Source: Siniperca chuatsi (lineage: Eukaryota; Chordata; Actinopteri; Centrarchiformes; Sinipercidae). From it: 64,000 nucleotides of DNA. Position 1 is the stretch's first letter; every line of letters begins with the position of its first letter. The DNA lies in assembly GCF_020085105.1 (NCBI RefSeq), contig NC_058046.1:19328175-19392174 (forward strand). The letters are read 5' to 3'. The position numbers and the translations under genes were made by a program. The notes beneath the pieces are model-generated. The model was not told the origin of the DNA and did not search any database. It worked only from the letters and a program-made list of their open reading frames with translations. Of this stretch, positions 50,777 to 62,957 are shown in pieces.

Positions 50777-51751
50777 ATGAAATGCAATTTCAGTGGGACT
50801 CTGCTGATCAGTGTGCTCCCTCCATTGTTGGTAACAGAGTTTGTTTTGGGAGCCATTGCAAATGGTTTGGCTCTCTGGATCTTCTGCTTCCACCTGAAGC
50901 CCTGGAAGAGCAGCACGGTGTTACTCTTCAACCTGGCGATGGCTGATTTTCTGCTCAACATGGCTTTGCCTTTCCGTGCCAGCTACTACATCTCGGAGAT
51001 CAACTGGATGTTTGGAGGCGGTCTCTGCAACATCTGCCTCTTCATGTTGGCAATGAACCGCAGCGGAAGTATACTCTTCTTGATGGCTATCGCTGTGGAC
51101 AGATACATGCGTGTGGTGCATCCCCATCATCCCATCAACTCTTTGAGTGTCTCCAAAGCCATGTGTGGAGCACTTGCACTATGGTTGGTCGCTATCTCAA
51201 TGACAGCTCATGTCTTTGCTTTGCAACACATCAACACAACTTACTGTGAGAGCTTCATGATTGAGACTAAACCCCAGCAAAATCTGACCTGGCATAAGTT
51301 TGTGTTGCTCTTTTCCTTCTATATACCTCTGATTGTGATTCTCTACTGCACAGTCCACATTATTGGCCACCTGAGAGGTAGACAGTTGGCCCAGCATGCA
51401 AAGATTAAGAAGGCTCTGTGCTTCATCATAGTGGTGGCGGTGCTCTTCATTATTTGCTTCCTCCCGAGCAACGTCATACAGGTGCTGATTTGGATCAAGA
51501 CCAAAGAAGTAGCAGACACCCTCTCCGAATCTCAAGTCTGCCCTGCCCTGGAAGACCTGAACACTGCATTTTACATCACCATTAGCCTAACCTATCTCAA
51601 CAGCGTGTTGGATCCTGTGGTCTACTACTTCTCCAGCCCTGCCTTCAAGAACATCTGCAGGAAAGCTCTTCATCTGCCCCAAGCAGACACTGTTGAAAGT
51701 ACAGAGAAGAAAACTCGAGAAACAGGCTCCCAGTCGCTCAGCCAGCTGTAA
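50777..51751 (+). CDS. hcar1: Hydroxycarboxylic acid receptor-like GPCR (HCAR1/GPR81-like), single exon
   Basis: An intronless 324-residue class-A GPCR. HCARs are Gi-coupled plasma-membrane receptors for lactate, 3-hydroxybutyrate or nicotinate that suppress lipolysis. Seven hydrophobic segments are visible. Family hallmarks are LFNLAMADFLL in TM2, LAMNRSGSILFLMAIAVDRY in TM3 with the DRY motif at 108-110 followed by VVHPHH, CESFMIE in loop 2, FIICFLPSN in TM6 and NSVLDPVVYYFSSP in TM7. Arg95 (AMNRSGS) aligns with the arginine that anchors the ligand carboxylate in human HCAR1 and HCAR2. The start at 50777 gives a short extracellular N-terminus with an N-glycosylation site (NFS). Its place beside KNTC1 and HIP1R matches the human HCAR cluster. 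Which human paralogue it corresponds to cannot be decided by eye; the gene symbol is by similarity to HCAR1. Confidence 0.92.
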   Translation: MKCNFSGTLLISVLPPLLVTEFVLGAIANGLALWIFCFHLKPWKSSTVLLFNLAMADFLLNMALPFRASYYISEINWMFGGGLCNICLFMLAMNRSGSILFLMAIAVDRYMRVVHPHHPINSLSVSKAMCGALALWLVAISMTAHVFALQHINTTYCESFMIETKPQQNLTWHKFVLLFSFYIPLIVILYCTVHIIGHLRGRQLAQHAKIKKALCFIIVVAVLFIICFLPSNVIQVLIWIKTKEVADTLSESQVCPALEDLNTAFYITISLTYLNSVLDPVVYYFSSPAFKNICRKALHLPQADTVESTEKKTRETGSQSLSQL

Positions 51752-51763
51752 TCACAAAGCCAA

Positions 51764-51769
51764 AATAAA
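51764..51769 (+). terminator. Proximal polyadenylation signal of the HCAR-like gene
   Basis: AATAAA only 13 bases after the stop codon; a second AATAAA at 52274-52279 would give a 3' untranslated region of about 550 bases. Either may be used. Confidence 0.45.
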
Positions 51770-54700
51770 GGAAATCATTGAGATGGATGCAGCTCCATAG
51801 CTAACATTTTGATTAAAAGTGACATTTTTCTCCCAAAGTGGTCATGTAAGTGCTACAGCCAACAAGATGTTATTTTTACTTCTCTTATACAGTAGTTATA
51901 CAGTATATATTGACTGTACTTTTCTAAAAAAATTTTTTTGCAAAACATATGATATTGTAAAGCTGACATAATTTATGTACTTAATATTTTGTCCAGCTTA
52001 TACGGCCACCAAACTACTCTTCAATTCTCTAAACTCACAATCACTATATATATTTATTCACATGAATTATTCACATAATTCATGTGAATAAAATATCATC
52101 TTGTAATTTTGGAAAAACGTATCAGAATTGTTATGATAAAAATATTGCATGTCTCACAGCTTTCTCGTGTCAGATTATCTATGATCTCAATGATACCAAG
52201 TCATATTAATGAGCTATGAAGGTAATTTTTAGAACACAACCCTCAACACAATGTCCTCACTGTTGGAGCAAGAAATAAAGATTTTTATTCTCATCATAGA
52301 GCTGTGGCATGTTTTCCTGCAATTTATCATCTGACTTCCAGTCAACATGAAGTGCATTCAGGTTCTTATACATAGATTCAATGCACTGACGTTACTATAA
52401 GGATTAAGCACCATAAACCAAATAAAGACAAGCACATTACATTAAAATGTGCAGTAATTTGGACAGCAGGACACACAATTCTGACCATAACTTATGTTTT
52501 AGCAGCAACTGATGTTTGGCCCCTTTGACACAGTTAACACATCAAGTATTTGATGATTAAAATGCCTTGGTTTCCCTGTAATGTCGTTCATACCACAAAC
52601 ACCTCCTCCCCTGTTTAGATGGTTCCCCAAAAAGTATGCGACAGCCATCAAAGAGTTATTACCGGAAACTACGAGTGAACTCAATGGACTTGTAATAACC
52701 TCAAGTAAATAATGGATTGATGCGGAAATACTTGAATCATATATCTCTGATGCACATTTAAACAATACAATTAATAGAAATTAGAATCAGAATTAAACCT
52801 GCCAACTATTGGCAGGTTTTAAAAATGTAAGTCTCTACATAGGCTCTAATTGGACTGATTTTAAAAAAAATTTGTATTTTGCACACAAAAAACTCATTTG
52901 TTTGATGTTCCACTCAGTCTACATACTGCTACAACATGAATTACATAGTCAAAGTGAAGTTTGGCGTGGCTCAGTAACACACAAGAAATATGTTGCAATA
53001 ATTATCCAGTAGCTACACTGCCAGCTAATGAGCAGAGTATTTTTCAACTGATAGGGTTTTCCAGCAGTTAGGCTAATAATGCAGACATTTGTGGGTGACA
53101 TGCACTGTAAAACCCAATTTCTAATTTGAACCCAAACATGGATGCTAATTTCAAAAACATGTAATTTTGGGCTGGGTTTTGATTTGTAAAGTAATTTCAA
53201 CACATCACGAAGACAAAAAAATGAGACTTACTTCTGGCCACACAGCAATCATCATTTTTAAAATTCAAGCTCAAACTAGCTGAGTTATGAGTGTGGCTCT
53301 GACCTTTGTATCTACTACTCTCTGGAGTCCAATGAGGTTTGGTCTTGCCTCTGCCTGTGAATGGAAAAATGGGAAGCATCATCTCGATTTACAATGTGTG
53401 TGGTTCACCACATCAACGCCCCTTTTGCATCTGTGTGCCCTCACTGATCATCCTTTACCAAATATAAGCTGAAACTTGAAACAAACTAAGTTTGAGTTTC
53501 ACCCACCATAATAAAATGCAGAGCTGAATATCCTTGAGTCTTTTTGGGATAATACTCCTCTGTGGGTAAGAATCAAGCAAGCCAGAGAGGTCACAATATG
53601 TAAAGTTCAGTTCAGATGGGGCCTCAGTGTGGTTGCCTTCCTCACAGAAATATCATGTGGAGACTTGTATGACTGAGTAAAGACTGATTTTAAACATTAG
53701 ACTGATGTCAAAAAAGTACGCCTCTAATGTGGTTACAAGAGTTATGAGTAGGCAGGATATTTTGCTGATTGAGGTTTGGTCAGCTGCATGGGTGGGCTGT
53801 GACTGAACCTGTAACAAATTTAGGTCACTAAATATATTTTGGTTTAAAAATCGATTCCATAAAGTTATTTTTGTGTGAAGTTAAAGTTTAAAAAAAAATT
53901 CTTTAACATACACAGAGTGAAGAGCTTGATCCAGTTCAGGGGATCGATCCTTTAAAATCCATATTAATAATTTGAATATGTTGTCGTTTTTGTTTAAGGG
54001 GGAACTTTCTGGTGAAAGCCTGCAGATATTTGACTTGATGTGCTCATTTGAAGCTCCTGAACTCACTGTGATGTTAGACCTGAGGAACAGGTTCAGTCTG
54101 GCCTTCATTTTATTTTTTGTCCAGGTATTGTTAGAAGTGGACATGTGTGCACGTATGATGGTATAAATATTTCTCATGGTTAAAATAAACTGACAAAAAG
54201 AGTTTTATAATAAACAGTGTGATCATAAAAACTGGGAATGCTGTGTGATATTTATTATGACTTAAGTGAAATAAATTACTAATACTAGTAAACATGCGAA
54301 CAGACAGACAACGCAGGAAGAGAACAAGGTAGAGTGGTAGAGAACATAGCTGGAGCAGACTTGGGGACAAGGAAGGTGGCCCAAGCTGACCACTGGTGAA
54401 TTTTGCTTTGCAATTTGGCGAGGTCTAAAATAGGTCTAAAACGGTTGGCTTATTAAGTTCACGTTAAAACTTGGAAGACAACTATGGATAATTTTAAAGA
54501 ACACAATTAGACACACACACAAAAAGGCAGAATTAAATCAAACCCTGGATAGTTTTTCCAATTACATCATTTTTATTTATGTGTAGTACTGTATCCAATA
54601 TTACATATGCTTTTTGCATCAGTCACTTTCTTATGAAATGCCACTTTTTAGGTCTATACACTGGGTTTGATTTAATCCAGGCGAGAGTTCAGGATACCAT

Positions 54701-54980
54701 TGGCTAATTAATTTATTACAAAAAAATTGTGCGCGGATCACTTCCTCTGTTTAGGGCTCCGCCCCAGGTGTTTCACGTGTCTATACTCGCCCCTGACATG
54801 CAATATTTGTTATCCCATCCATTCATAAAACTGTTCCTTATACTGCATGTTAGTCAGCAATTATAACAATATTCACATAATTATAAACAAGCCAGGAGGT
54901 AATAAAATAAAAAACATATTATTAGCCAGCTGATTCTACACTAAGTTTTTTTTCTAGAATTCCTCTACACAATCAATAAT
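51770..54980. other. Intergenic region between the HCAR-like gene and KNTC1
   Basis: No coding exon is seen on either strand. Short perfect hairpins lie at 52053-52088 and 52795-52819 (aaacctgccaa / ttggcaggttt). The rest is AT-rich sequence I cannot assign. Human carries additional HCAR genes here; no second receptor frame is present. Confidence 0.5.
52053..52088. repeat. Short inverted repeat in the HCAR-like 3' region
   Basis: Arms tattcacatgaatt and aattcatgtgaata are perfect 14-base complements around an 8-base loop. AT-rich, with no obvious role; it could be a 3' UTR stem-loop if the distal poly(A) signal is used. Confidence 0.7.
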
Positions 54981-54988
54981 GAAAAGCA

Positions 54989-54994
54989 TTTATT
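54989..54994 (-). terminator. KNTC1 polyadenylation signal
   Basis: Minus-strand AATAAA about 115 bases past the KNTC1 stop codon; the first canonical signal on that strand after the stop. Confidence 0.6.
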
Positions 54995-55104
54995 CAAATA
55001 TTACATGAACAGTTGAAAGATACATGTGAAGTGCAAATGTTGCATCCTAGCCCAAGACAGACCAAGTAAGAATATATAAATACAGCTGTAGAAACAGTGT
55101 CAGT

Positions 55105-57279
55105 TCATCCCGAAACTCCGTTTTGCATGTTGAGAAACTCCTGAAAAACAAATGAAAGTAGAATTACAAGTCTGTTATGTTTCTAAAACAGACAAACAAA
55201 GTGATAATGGTGATATCGAAAAAGGTACACAATCTGAACTAATAAGATGAATACAAAAACTTAAAGGAATATAACTTAAAAAATATTTTAATGTCATCAA
55301 CCCCAAGGTTGATTAATTATATTAATCTGTTTGTGGTGTTTATTGTCCACTCTATCCTGACTAAACTGGGTCAAGGATATCAGCTTCAGTTACCTTCAGG
55401 CAGCTCGGTGAAGGTGAGCCATTTGTCAGCGCTTTCCCTCTTTGATGTTCTCTTTGCTTCATGTACTCACGAGTGAGTGAATCAGCATCATCCTGACTGA
55501 AGAGCAGATTAAAAGAAATCTGACGTGAAGAACTCAAATTTTAGGGGTGTTTTTTGTTTTGCTCTTTAACAAATCAAAAGATCCTTAGACACCAGGTGGC
55601 ATTCAGCAATTACTCTAGGCTGGAAGAGCTGAACAATATCAACTTTAAGAAAAATAATATTGAATTTCAAACCCTGTATAACCCAAAAACCGAACCTATA
55701 ACTTAAAATTAAATCTAGTTCTGGACAAAACAAAACATGTTTACAGTATCGATCAGTTCTCACAAAATACAGTCTGTCAATTCCTAAGACACTCAGGCGT
55801 TGCCGTTTTGTGTTTGGGCAAAAGTCTTTAAAGACCACATCTACAAACAGGAACTTTTACCACCTTAACACTACTTCATGGTCCACATTCTAGACCCTGT
55901 ACACTAAGCCACATGCAATTTCAGTAAATGCAATGTAGACCACACAGACTTTGATGTGGCAGTGGAAGGCGCTGTGCATTTCCCAGATTGTGCCTTTAAA
56001 TGTTGGATAAATCAAAATCATCACTCCCCTTTGAATGGATGAACACACTGGCTATTGCATAAAAAAAATACAGACCATAAATAGCTTAAACATGATATCA
56101 AATTATGTGGGGAAGAAGGTCATGTGTTGTGTGTACATACCTACTGTATGTATGCTTATGGATAACAGTAGCTTGTTTAGCTCAGTAGTAGCAATAGCTA
56201 ACAGTAGCTTGTCTTATCCTGTTCTGATCATATTTACATACATATTACATGGAACATACAGAAACCTGTTCTTTATCTTCCTGTAGGGCTGCATCTAACG
56301 ATTATTTTCATTGTCGATTAATCTGTCGATTATTTTTCCAATTAATTGATTAGTTGTTTGGTCTATAAAATGGCAGAAAATGGTGAAAAATGTTGATCAG
56401 TGTTTCCCAAAGCCCAATATGACGTCCTCAAATGTCTTGTTTTGTCCACAACAAGATATTTAGTGTAATGTTATCGAGGAGTAAAGAAACCAGAAAATAT
56501 TCACATTTAAGAAACTGGAATGAGAAAATGTTGACATTTTTTCTTAAAAAATTACTTAAACAGATTAACAAAATAGTTGGCGATTAATTTAATAGTTGAC
56601 AACTAATCCATTATATCCCTGTATACACGATTATAATATTATTCAAGTTTCCGACGACTGTCTCAATATGCACTTTTTCAGCTCTTCAAGATCTCCTAGA
56701 GTCCCTTTTGAAGTTGAGTTTTCGCAACAGTGGAGGACAAACCCCCTTTGGTTTATGGCTGCCTTATCTCTGACTGCTGGATTTGGCTTCTCCATTTTAC
56801 CAGCAGTAATGTAAGATGAGAATGATAATCCCCCCCCAAAAAAACCCTCACAAAACCCCCAGCCTACCAGTTCTGGCTGACCAGGTAGTCCACCAAGTCT
56901 TTCACCTGGTTAGGTTGGCCACTTGACAAAATAAACTGCTTCAGATGTTTGAAGTGTTTGGTCTTCAACAGTTTCTGGTGCTGTCCATTTTGGCTGATGA
57001 AAGTTAATACAGTCTCCCTGATCTGAGGAATCATGGAGGTAATAATGTAATACAATACAATATAATCAAAATGAAAAGAAATGGTTATAAAAGTAGCAAC
57101 GACGCAAATATGTTTCAATGCACCAGACATCCATTATGTCTACATTTGTGTTGAAAATTTTACTGAGCACTTTTCAGCCAAGATACCTAACATCTTCACA
57201 CCATCAGACCCATCGCACATAGTTTCCTGTTTACTAGCTTTACTGATGGGGCTGGGGCTGACAAACAGAAACCATTAAT

Positions 57280-57351
<72 letters not shown>

Positions 57352-60300
57352 GTAGGGTACATTATGTGTTTTATATGATTTTTATACTGGAACTAGAAAA
57401 GTTTTGCTGTTGAAATATTTGAAATAGCTGAAATAGCTGTTAAAATGGAAGTGCTGAAAGAACTTCAAGTTTCAGTTTAAGTGTAAGCACTGAATGAAGA
57501 TGAAGTGTGAATTTAAGTGAAAGTGCTGAGTGAAGTCGTGAAGGAGGAAAATAATGGAAAGTCACATCTAAACTAAATTAACATCTAACCTGTGAGGGAA
57601 TTCCAGCCAATTCCCCGGTGTTCATAAACTTTTCCACCTGCTCGAGGACAGCAACTGGGTTACAGACAGACAGGAAGCCCTTGAAACAGCAAAAAGACAG
57701 TGATGGTCATGACAATGTGAATGTAATTAGGCCTAAAAGTTACAGATCTTCCAAACGGTTCCTTCTCACGTGTTGCATTGACATAGACGTACTCACCTGG
57801 ATCTGCTGAGCCTTTTTATTGGTACAGGGGATGAGAAGGAGAGTTCCCAGGGCAAAGGCTGGCAGATTGAATTGCGCGAAGCGATTAGCAATTCCTATCA
57901 GGTCCAGATTCAACAGGAAAGGGCACCTTGGGAAGAAAGATTAGTGGCAGGACAGTTGGAATAAACATGAAGAGAATATGTCTTATTATTAAGGTCAATG
58001 TTGCCTTTTTTCATTGACAAATTCCAACATTAACAGTAACTCAAACCTGGGTGCATTAAGTGGCATACAATGATATGGTTTTAAAATACCCTTTTTATGA
58101 GTGAGGTGCCAAAATTAAAACAAATTGACTATGTTTGACCCTTGTGATGACTTTAAACATAAAGTTTAAGGATTTCTTAACTGGTGGACCGCCAGACTGC
58201 TTTGAAACCATATTTTGTGGTTTTCAGTTGTACAACAACCGAAAAGACAACAGTTAAATCTATCAATACATGCACTGAATGTTCATATTCTAGTACTAGC
58301 TGTCCATGAAGTTCCACATAGTCCTAGCATGCAGAACAGTTGGTGGTAAATGGTTGAACATGAGTAAAGCGTACTTGAGGAGGAGAACAAAGGTCCTGTA
58401 GAGTGTTGCCTGTTGATCAGGACTCAGAGGAACAGAAGCTGTCACCAAGAAAACAGATACCACCAGGAGCATTCAAGAGCCACACTGAACAGTGCAAACA
58501 TGTATATCAAAATTAAGAGGTTTCATAAAACAGGTAATAATTTAGTGCATTTACTACTAGCTGTCACCATCTTCCCAGTATTTAATATATTGTCCTGTTC
58601 TCTATGTGCTTGTATCCAAAGCCTAAACAAAACTCTTGCAACAGGGTTTCAAAGTCTTAGCAAATTTACAATATTTCTTTAGGTGCTGCATGTCAATGCA
58701 AGGAGACCAAGACATTTAACACTGGCATGCAAACATGTAAAAGACAATACGAAAGACAAAAAACTATATTTTCTGCATGGGTAAAAAGGTTTTGAACTGA
58801 AATTTAGTTAGAAAGGATACAGATGTTCTAGAAGTATTGGTCATATGCCACTTTCTGGCCTTCAGGTATATAAAATTGAATTATAAAATAGATTAAAGCT
58901 AAACATTTTAATAAATAACCTTTTAGGCAATCAGCATCAATTATATCAGTCAGCCTCAAGACACATAAATCCATTCAGTTAATGGAAGTGAATTCACGAT
59001 ATATAAACTTAGTACCTGAGACAAAAGGTGCCAGTATCATACTCCTCCAGGTCCTGGAGAAACTAGAAATCTGGGGAGAAAATATAGTAAATATAAGAAA
59101 ATGTACTTTGCAACCCTTCTGTTTCCCATACTGTAGCATTGATGGTTGGAGACGGTTTTATTTTTGGCTCAACATCTGCTTCAAAAGGTACGTCTGGTGA
59201 GCTAGTGGTTAAGTTTCATACCATTCAACTGAAATGTACCTTGTTTGATTCCAGCCACAAAACCACATTTCCTGTCTATATCTCTACTGTCACTGTTAAA
59301 TAAAGGCAACTGGCCAACTATCTGAGTCATGGCTCTGGTGCAGGTTGCATTTGAAATGTTTTTCTTGTGATATTTTGTACAACATGACGACATTTGTCAT
59401 ATACACTTTGGGACTACATTTTACTTATGAAAATGTAACTCGTACTCAAGTAACAGAGGAAATGACAACGTTATTTGCCTTTTGAATTTCTTGCAATGAA
59501 CTGTAACCTTACCTCCCACAGAGCAGGCACAGCCACTACTGCCTCTAGCACCCTCTGGAGATGGCTGATCTGAGGGGTAAAAACATACGTGTAAGTTGTA
59601 TTCCAAAACACACAACCAAGCTGTCTTTATTTAATGTGTTTAAGGATGTTGAGCAGTCCATCCCCCTCAACAATTTTACAAAGACTGGAGAAAAACTAAA
59701 AAGACAGACATCATGTACGAGTGACATACTACGTTCAATTTTCTTTTTTTTTTTTTTAAATATAATTTGACTTCTTGAATTTGAGACTAATTGTGAGATT
59801 AAGAAAGATTTTTCTGGTGCACATCTCTTCACCAAGTTGAAGCCCAGCAGCTTCTGAAGCAGACTGTTCCACAGCTGAGGGTCGTACACCTGATACTCCA
59901 AGCACAGGTCTGCCACCAACCTCACCGCCTGAATAGAAAAAGGGTGCTTCAGTTTTTCTGCTGTGTGTAACATTTCTAACATAGTGAAGCTGAAATTAAG
60001 TAACTAGCTGGAATAATTTTAATGTTTTCAGTTGGAAAGTACCTGTGGCTCATGACTGTGGTTCTTCCACAGCCCTTTAATCAAGCCCTCTTTGGGACTA
60101 CTAAGGAAAGACTGCACCGTGTAAGGGATGTTTAATGCCTCCAGTTGAGAGACAAAGATGTAGCACTTCAGGTAATATCTGCATGGGAATATAAAATACA
60201 CAAGCATAAACACATCTTACAATGCAATTAATTATTCCATCAGTACTATTAAATGGATTCCCTGGCCTCTTACTGAATTTTGGTCCTGGGGATCTGCAAC

Positions 60301-62210
60301 TGAGCCTCCAGAGTGGCGGCATCAGCGAGGCGGACGAGACAAAGCAGCGCTCGAGTCCGATGGCAGAAGGTGAGACGAGGCCCAGAGGTGCTGAGAGGCT
60401 ACAGGAGGAGATCCAAAAATCAGCCACTTTCTCTGGACGCTCTGTCCAATTTTGACTCACTGCAATTTATTACTCACCCAGGTTTCGGCAGATAGGATAG
60501 GGTTTAGAACACGGACAGCATCATCCATTGGGCAAGACTGCAGCATGTACACCACCCTACGAGCATCAAATAAACAGTAAACAGAGAGGCCGACACATTT
60601 TGGTGTTATGACTCTTTGTCAAATCATTGTGGATGTCAAATAATACAGTGACTATCAACCTAATGTACAGTAAAATGCTAATTTCATTCGTAACAGATTT
60701 ATGCTGTACATAAAAAGTACTCTACCAATTGATGATACAATCTTACTTCCATGTAATTATTTTCAACGTAAGTTATTTGGTCTCAATGATCACTCAACAT
60801 TACTTTTAAGCAAAGATTTAAAGTGGTAAAGAGGAAAACAGATTAATGCAAAAATGCTGCAAAAAGCATAAATGATGTCTCTACCTCATTAAGTCTGGGT
60901 CCTCCTCGATGTTGCTGACACATTCATAATTACCAATATCCTTTATTAAAGAAAAATGTTTTGTCAAAATTCTACACAATGGACTTAGTGTCCCAAATTT
61001 GATAAAACACAATGTAAGCAAGTTAATAGGAGATGAACAGAAACTGTGATTAGCTAATAAAAATAAGGGAGTGACAAACCTTGGCAACAGCAGGGCCTGT
61101 TTTGCAGATCCATTTTTCCAACATCATGTTACGGATTTTCAGGAGATCCACGTTGTTGATGGCGGCTATTTCCTTAACCACTGCATGTATATCTGCTCAG
61201 AGGCAAATGATCCGATTAAAAGGAATCAGCATCGTTGATGACTTGCTCCCAGTTACAACATATCAAACAATTTTAGCATACTTTGTGAAGCAGGAGCGTG
61301 TTGTGTTGCTTTACTTCAGCTTCTACAGCAGACTGCTGTGTCAAAGCGTGCTCACCAGGATAACTTTGACCTCCTGTGTCTCTGTAGTGCTGCTCCACAC
61401 TGCCGTGCTCATACAGGGCCACTATGAGCCTGGCTGGCAGCCCAGTCAGTTTCAGATGCTCTGGGCTGTTCAGCTGGCTGGTTATCAAGGTATTCTCAGT
61501 AGCTGAGCGCTGGAACTGCAGCTTCAGCTTGGACAGAAAGGTCTCCCCTCTGGCTCGCGCTGCCTCCTGCTCAATATTAGAGGGAAGTAAACGTATGATA
61601 AAACTAACCAGATAAAGATGTGAGAGACTTTACACTGTATAATTTCTGCAGGTGAAAATCACAAATACAGACCTCAAGGTTTGGATCTTTCAGCCAGGCA
61701 TCTCCAAGAGCCAAACAGAACCTAAGTGACTGTGTCTTCTCGTAGCCTGTAGAGAGCAGGAAACAATTCAGTACATAAAAACAAACACACAAGCAGAGTA
61801 GTGTCAGTGTCTAATCTGCAGATAAAACCTGGTGGCAGCTCCTGGGTGATCTTGTGGGCTGTGGCAGCAGCCCACTCTGGGCTCTGGATGCAGTGGATGT
61901 ACTTCATCATACTCTTGGCCACCTTGAAAGTCTCCTTATTGTAGCCATGACCCTGACCCTTTTTCCTCTGCTCTAAGAGTAAAGGCTTCATCTTCTTCTC
62001 AAACACATGGTTCGCTGCTGACATGTTTAACTTGTCAAGGCTCACCTGGAAAGAGACAGGAAGTTTTGAATAACAGTCAAACTTTATGGATAAATCTCAA
62101 ATTTTTGTGATTATACAGAGTAAAGATACTTTTTAGATTAGTGTGCTTTACCTTCATCAGTTTGCTAATCAGAAGAAGGGTAGGGAAGGTCTCCTCACTG
62201 AGCTCTGGAG
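55105..62210 (-). CDS. kntc1: Kinetochore-associated protein 1 (Rod), C-terminal 18 coding exons, 5' part outside window
   Basis: Minus-strand coding exons: 62152-62210, 61829-62045, 61673-61746, 61356-61566, 61080-61192, 60885-60940, 60478-60556, 60274-60398, 60043-60178, 59833-59928, 59513-59569, 59016-59062, 58375-58422, 57797-57926, 57590-57679, 56868-57022, 55394-55496 and 55105-55140. Phases are continuous and encode the last 609 or so residues of about 2200. KNTC1 is the Rod subunit of the Rod-Zw10-Zwilch complex, which loads Spindly, dynein and Mad1-Mad2 at kinetochores for the spindle checkpoint. Conserved stretches include ELSEETFPTLLLISKLMK, SSPKEGLIKGLWKNHSHE, VRLVADLCLEYQVYDPQLWN and LLQKLLGFNL, all close to human. 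The protein ends EFLNMQNGVSG. Upstream exons must lie beyond 64,000; an intron of at least 1.8 kb holding a Tc1 relic separates them. Confidence 0.95.
56284..56615 (+). mobile_element. hAT-like MITE in KNTC1 intron
   Basis: Starts gggctgcatctaacgattat and continues gtcgattaatctgtcgatta, gttgtttggtctataaaatg, gtgtttcccaaagcccaata, tcttgttttgtccacaacaa, ggagtaaagaaaccagaaaa to gttggcgattaatttaatag. This order of motifs is that of a very common short element in teleost genomes by my recall. The expected right end (complement of the gggctgca start) is missing or heavily mutated near 56,610. About 330 bases, no coding capacity. Confidence 0.65.
57280..57346. repeat. TA dinucleotide microsatellite
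   Basis: About 33 consecutive TA units in a KNTC1 intron, the longest simple repeat in the window. Self-complementary, so it may extrude a cruciform and is prone to length change. Confidence 0.92.
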
Positions 62211-62339
62211 CTAAACACAGAAAGATATTTTGGTTTCCTCAGTCTTAACATAATTCCTAATATAAATATAATAAAAATACACATTTTGTCAACTGAAGCT
62301 TCACAAAGAAGTCCTAGATGGCACACAGTGTTTCGATTG

Positions 62340-62790
62340 ATTGATTTTATTAGACAATTTCATAAAATAAATAAATAAATAACACCAGCTCAGCCAGGGC
62401 AGTGAGAGCTTACATAAAAGAAAGTTAGGATAACACAATAAAGCCCTAAGAATCAGAAATACTTTATTGATCCCCGAGGGGAAACTCCTTTGTTATAGCT
62501 GCTCACTATCACGTCAATGCACACAGGAATAGAAGTACTAAGAAAATCAAAATATAATACACTATAATACAGCTAAGATAAATTAAGTACAAAGTGGATA
62601 TAAGTATAAAAGCTAAAATAAGTGTAAGTACAAAAGTGGATTTACAGGTTGATAAGTATGTACGGTATAATACTATGTAATAATATAAGTAATAAGTAAT
62701 AGTGCAATAATGAGTACTGTCAAGTGAAGCAGATTAACCTGCACAGCAATAATATAAGTATGAATAAATCCCAGTGACCATGGTGATAAT
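62340..62790. repeat. Repeat with LINE/SINE-tail-like start in KNTC1 intron
   Basis: Contains aatactttattgatccccga followed by ggggaaactcctttgt, a phrase I recall as the 3' part of a very common teleost retroposon, then an AT-rich tract of tandem-like imperfect units (aagtacaaagtggatataag, aagtacaaaagtgga). No reverse transcriptase frame is present. The family assignment is tentative. Confidence 0.4.
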
Positions 62791-62836
62791 ACACTGTGAT
62801 AGCTTGTAGCTTTTAGATGCAAATGCACGGCGCTCT

Positions 62837-62892
62837 GCAATCCTGAGTTAGCGTGTTGTCTGTGCACAGACGACACGCTAACTTGGGATTGC
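62837..62892. repeat. 56-bp near-perfect palindrome
   Basis: Two 28-base arms meet without a spacer (centre gtg|cac). They agree at 25 of 28 positions. All three differences are G-T oppositions when the plus strand folds, so a plus-strand RNA could pair along the entire length. It lies about 70 bases left of the scrambled Tc1 element. Confidence 0.85.
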
Positions 62893-62957
62893 ATATAAAG
62901 TTCGGCTATTATGCTACAGATGTTGAATAAACATTCGCAAACAGTTTGCTCAACTTA

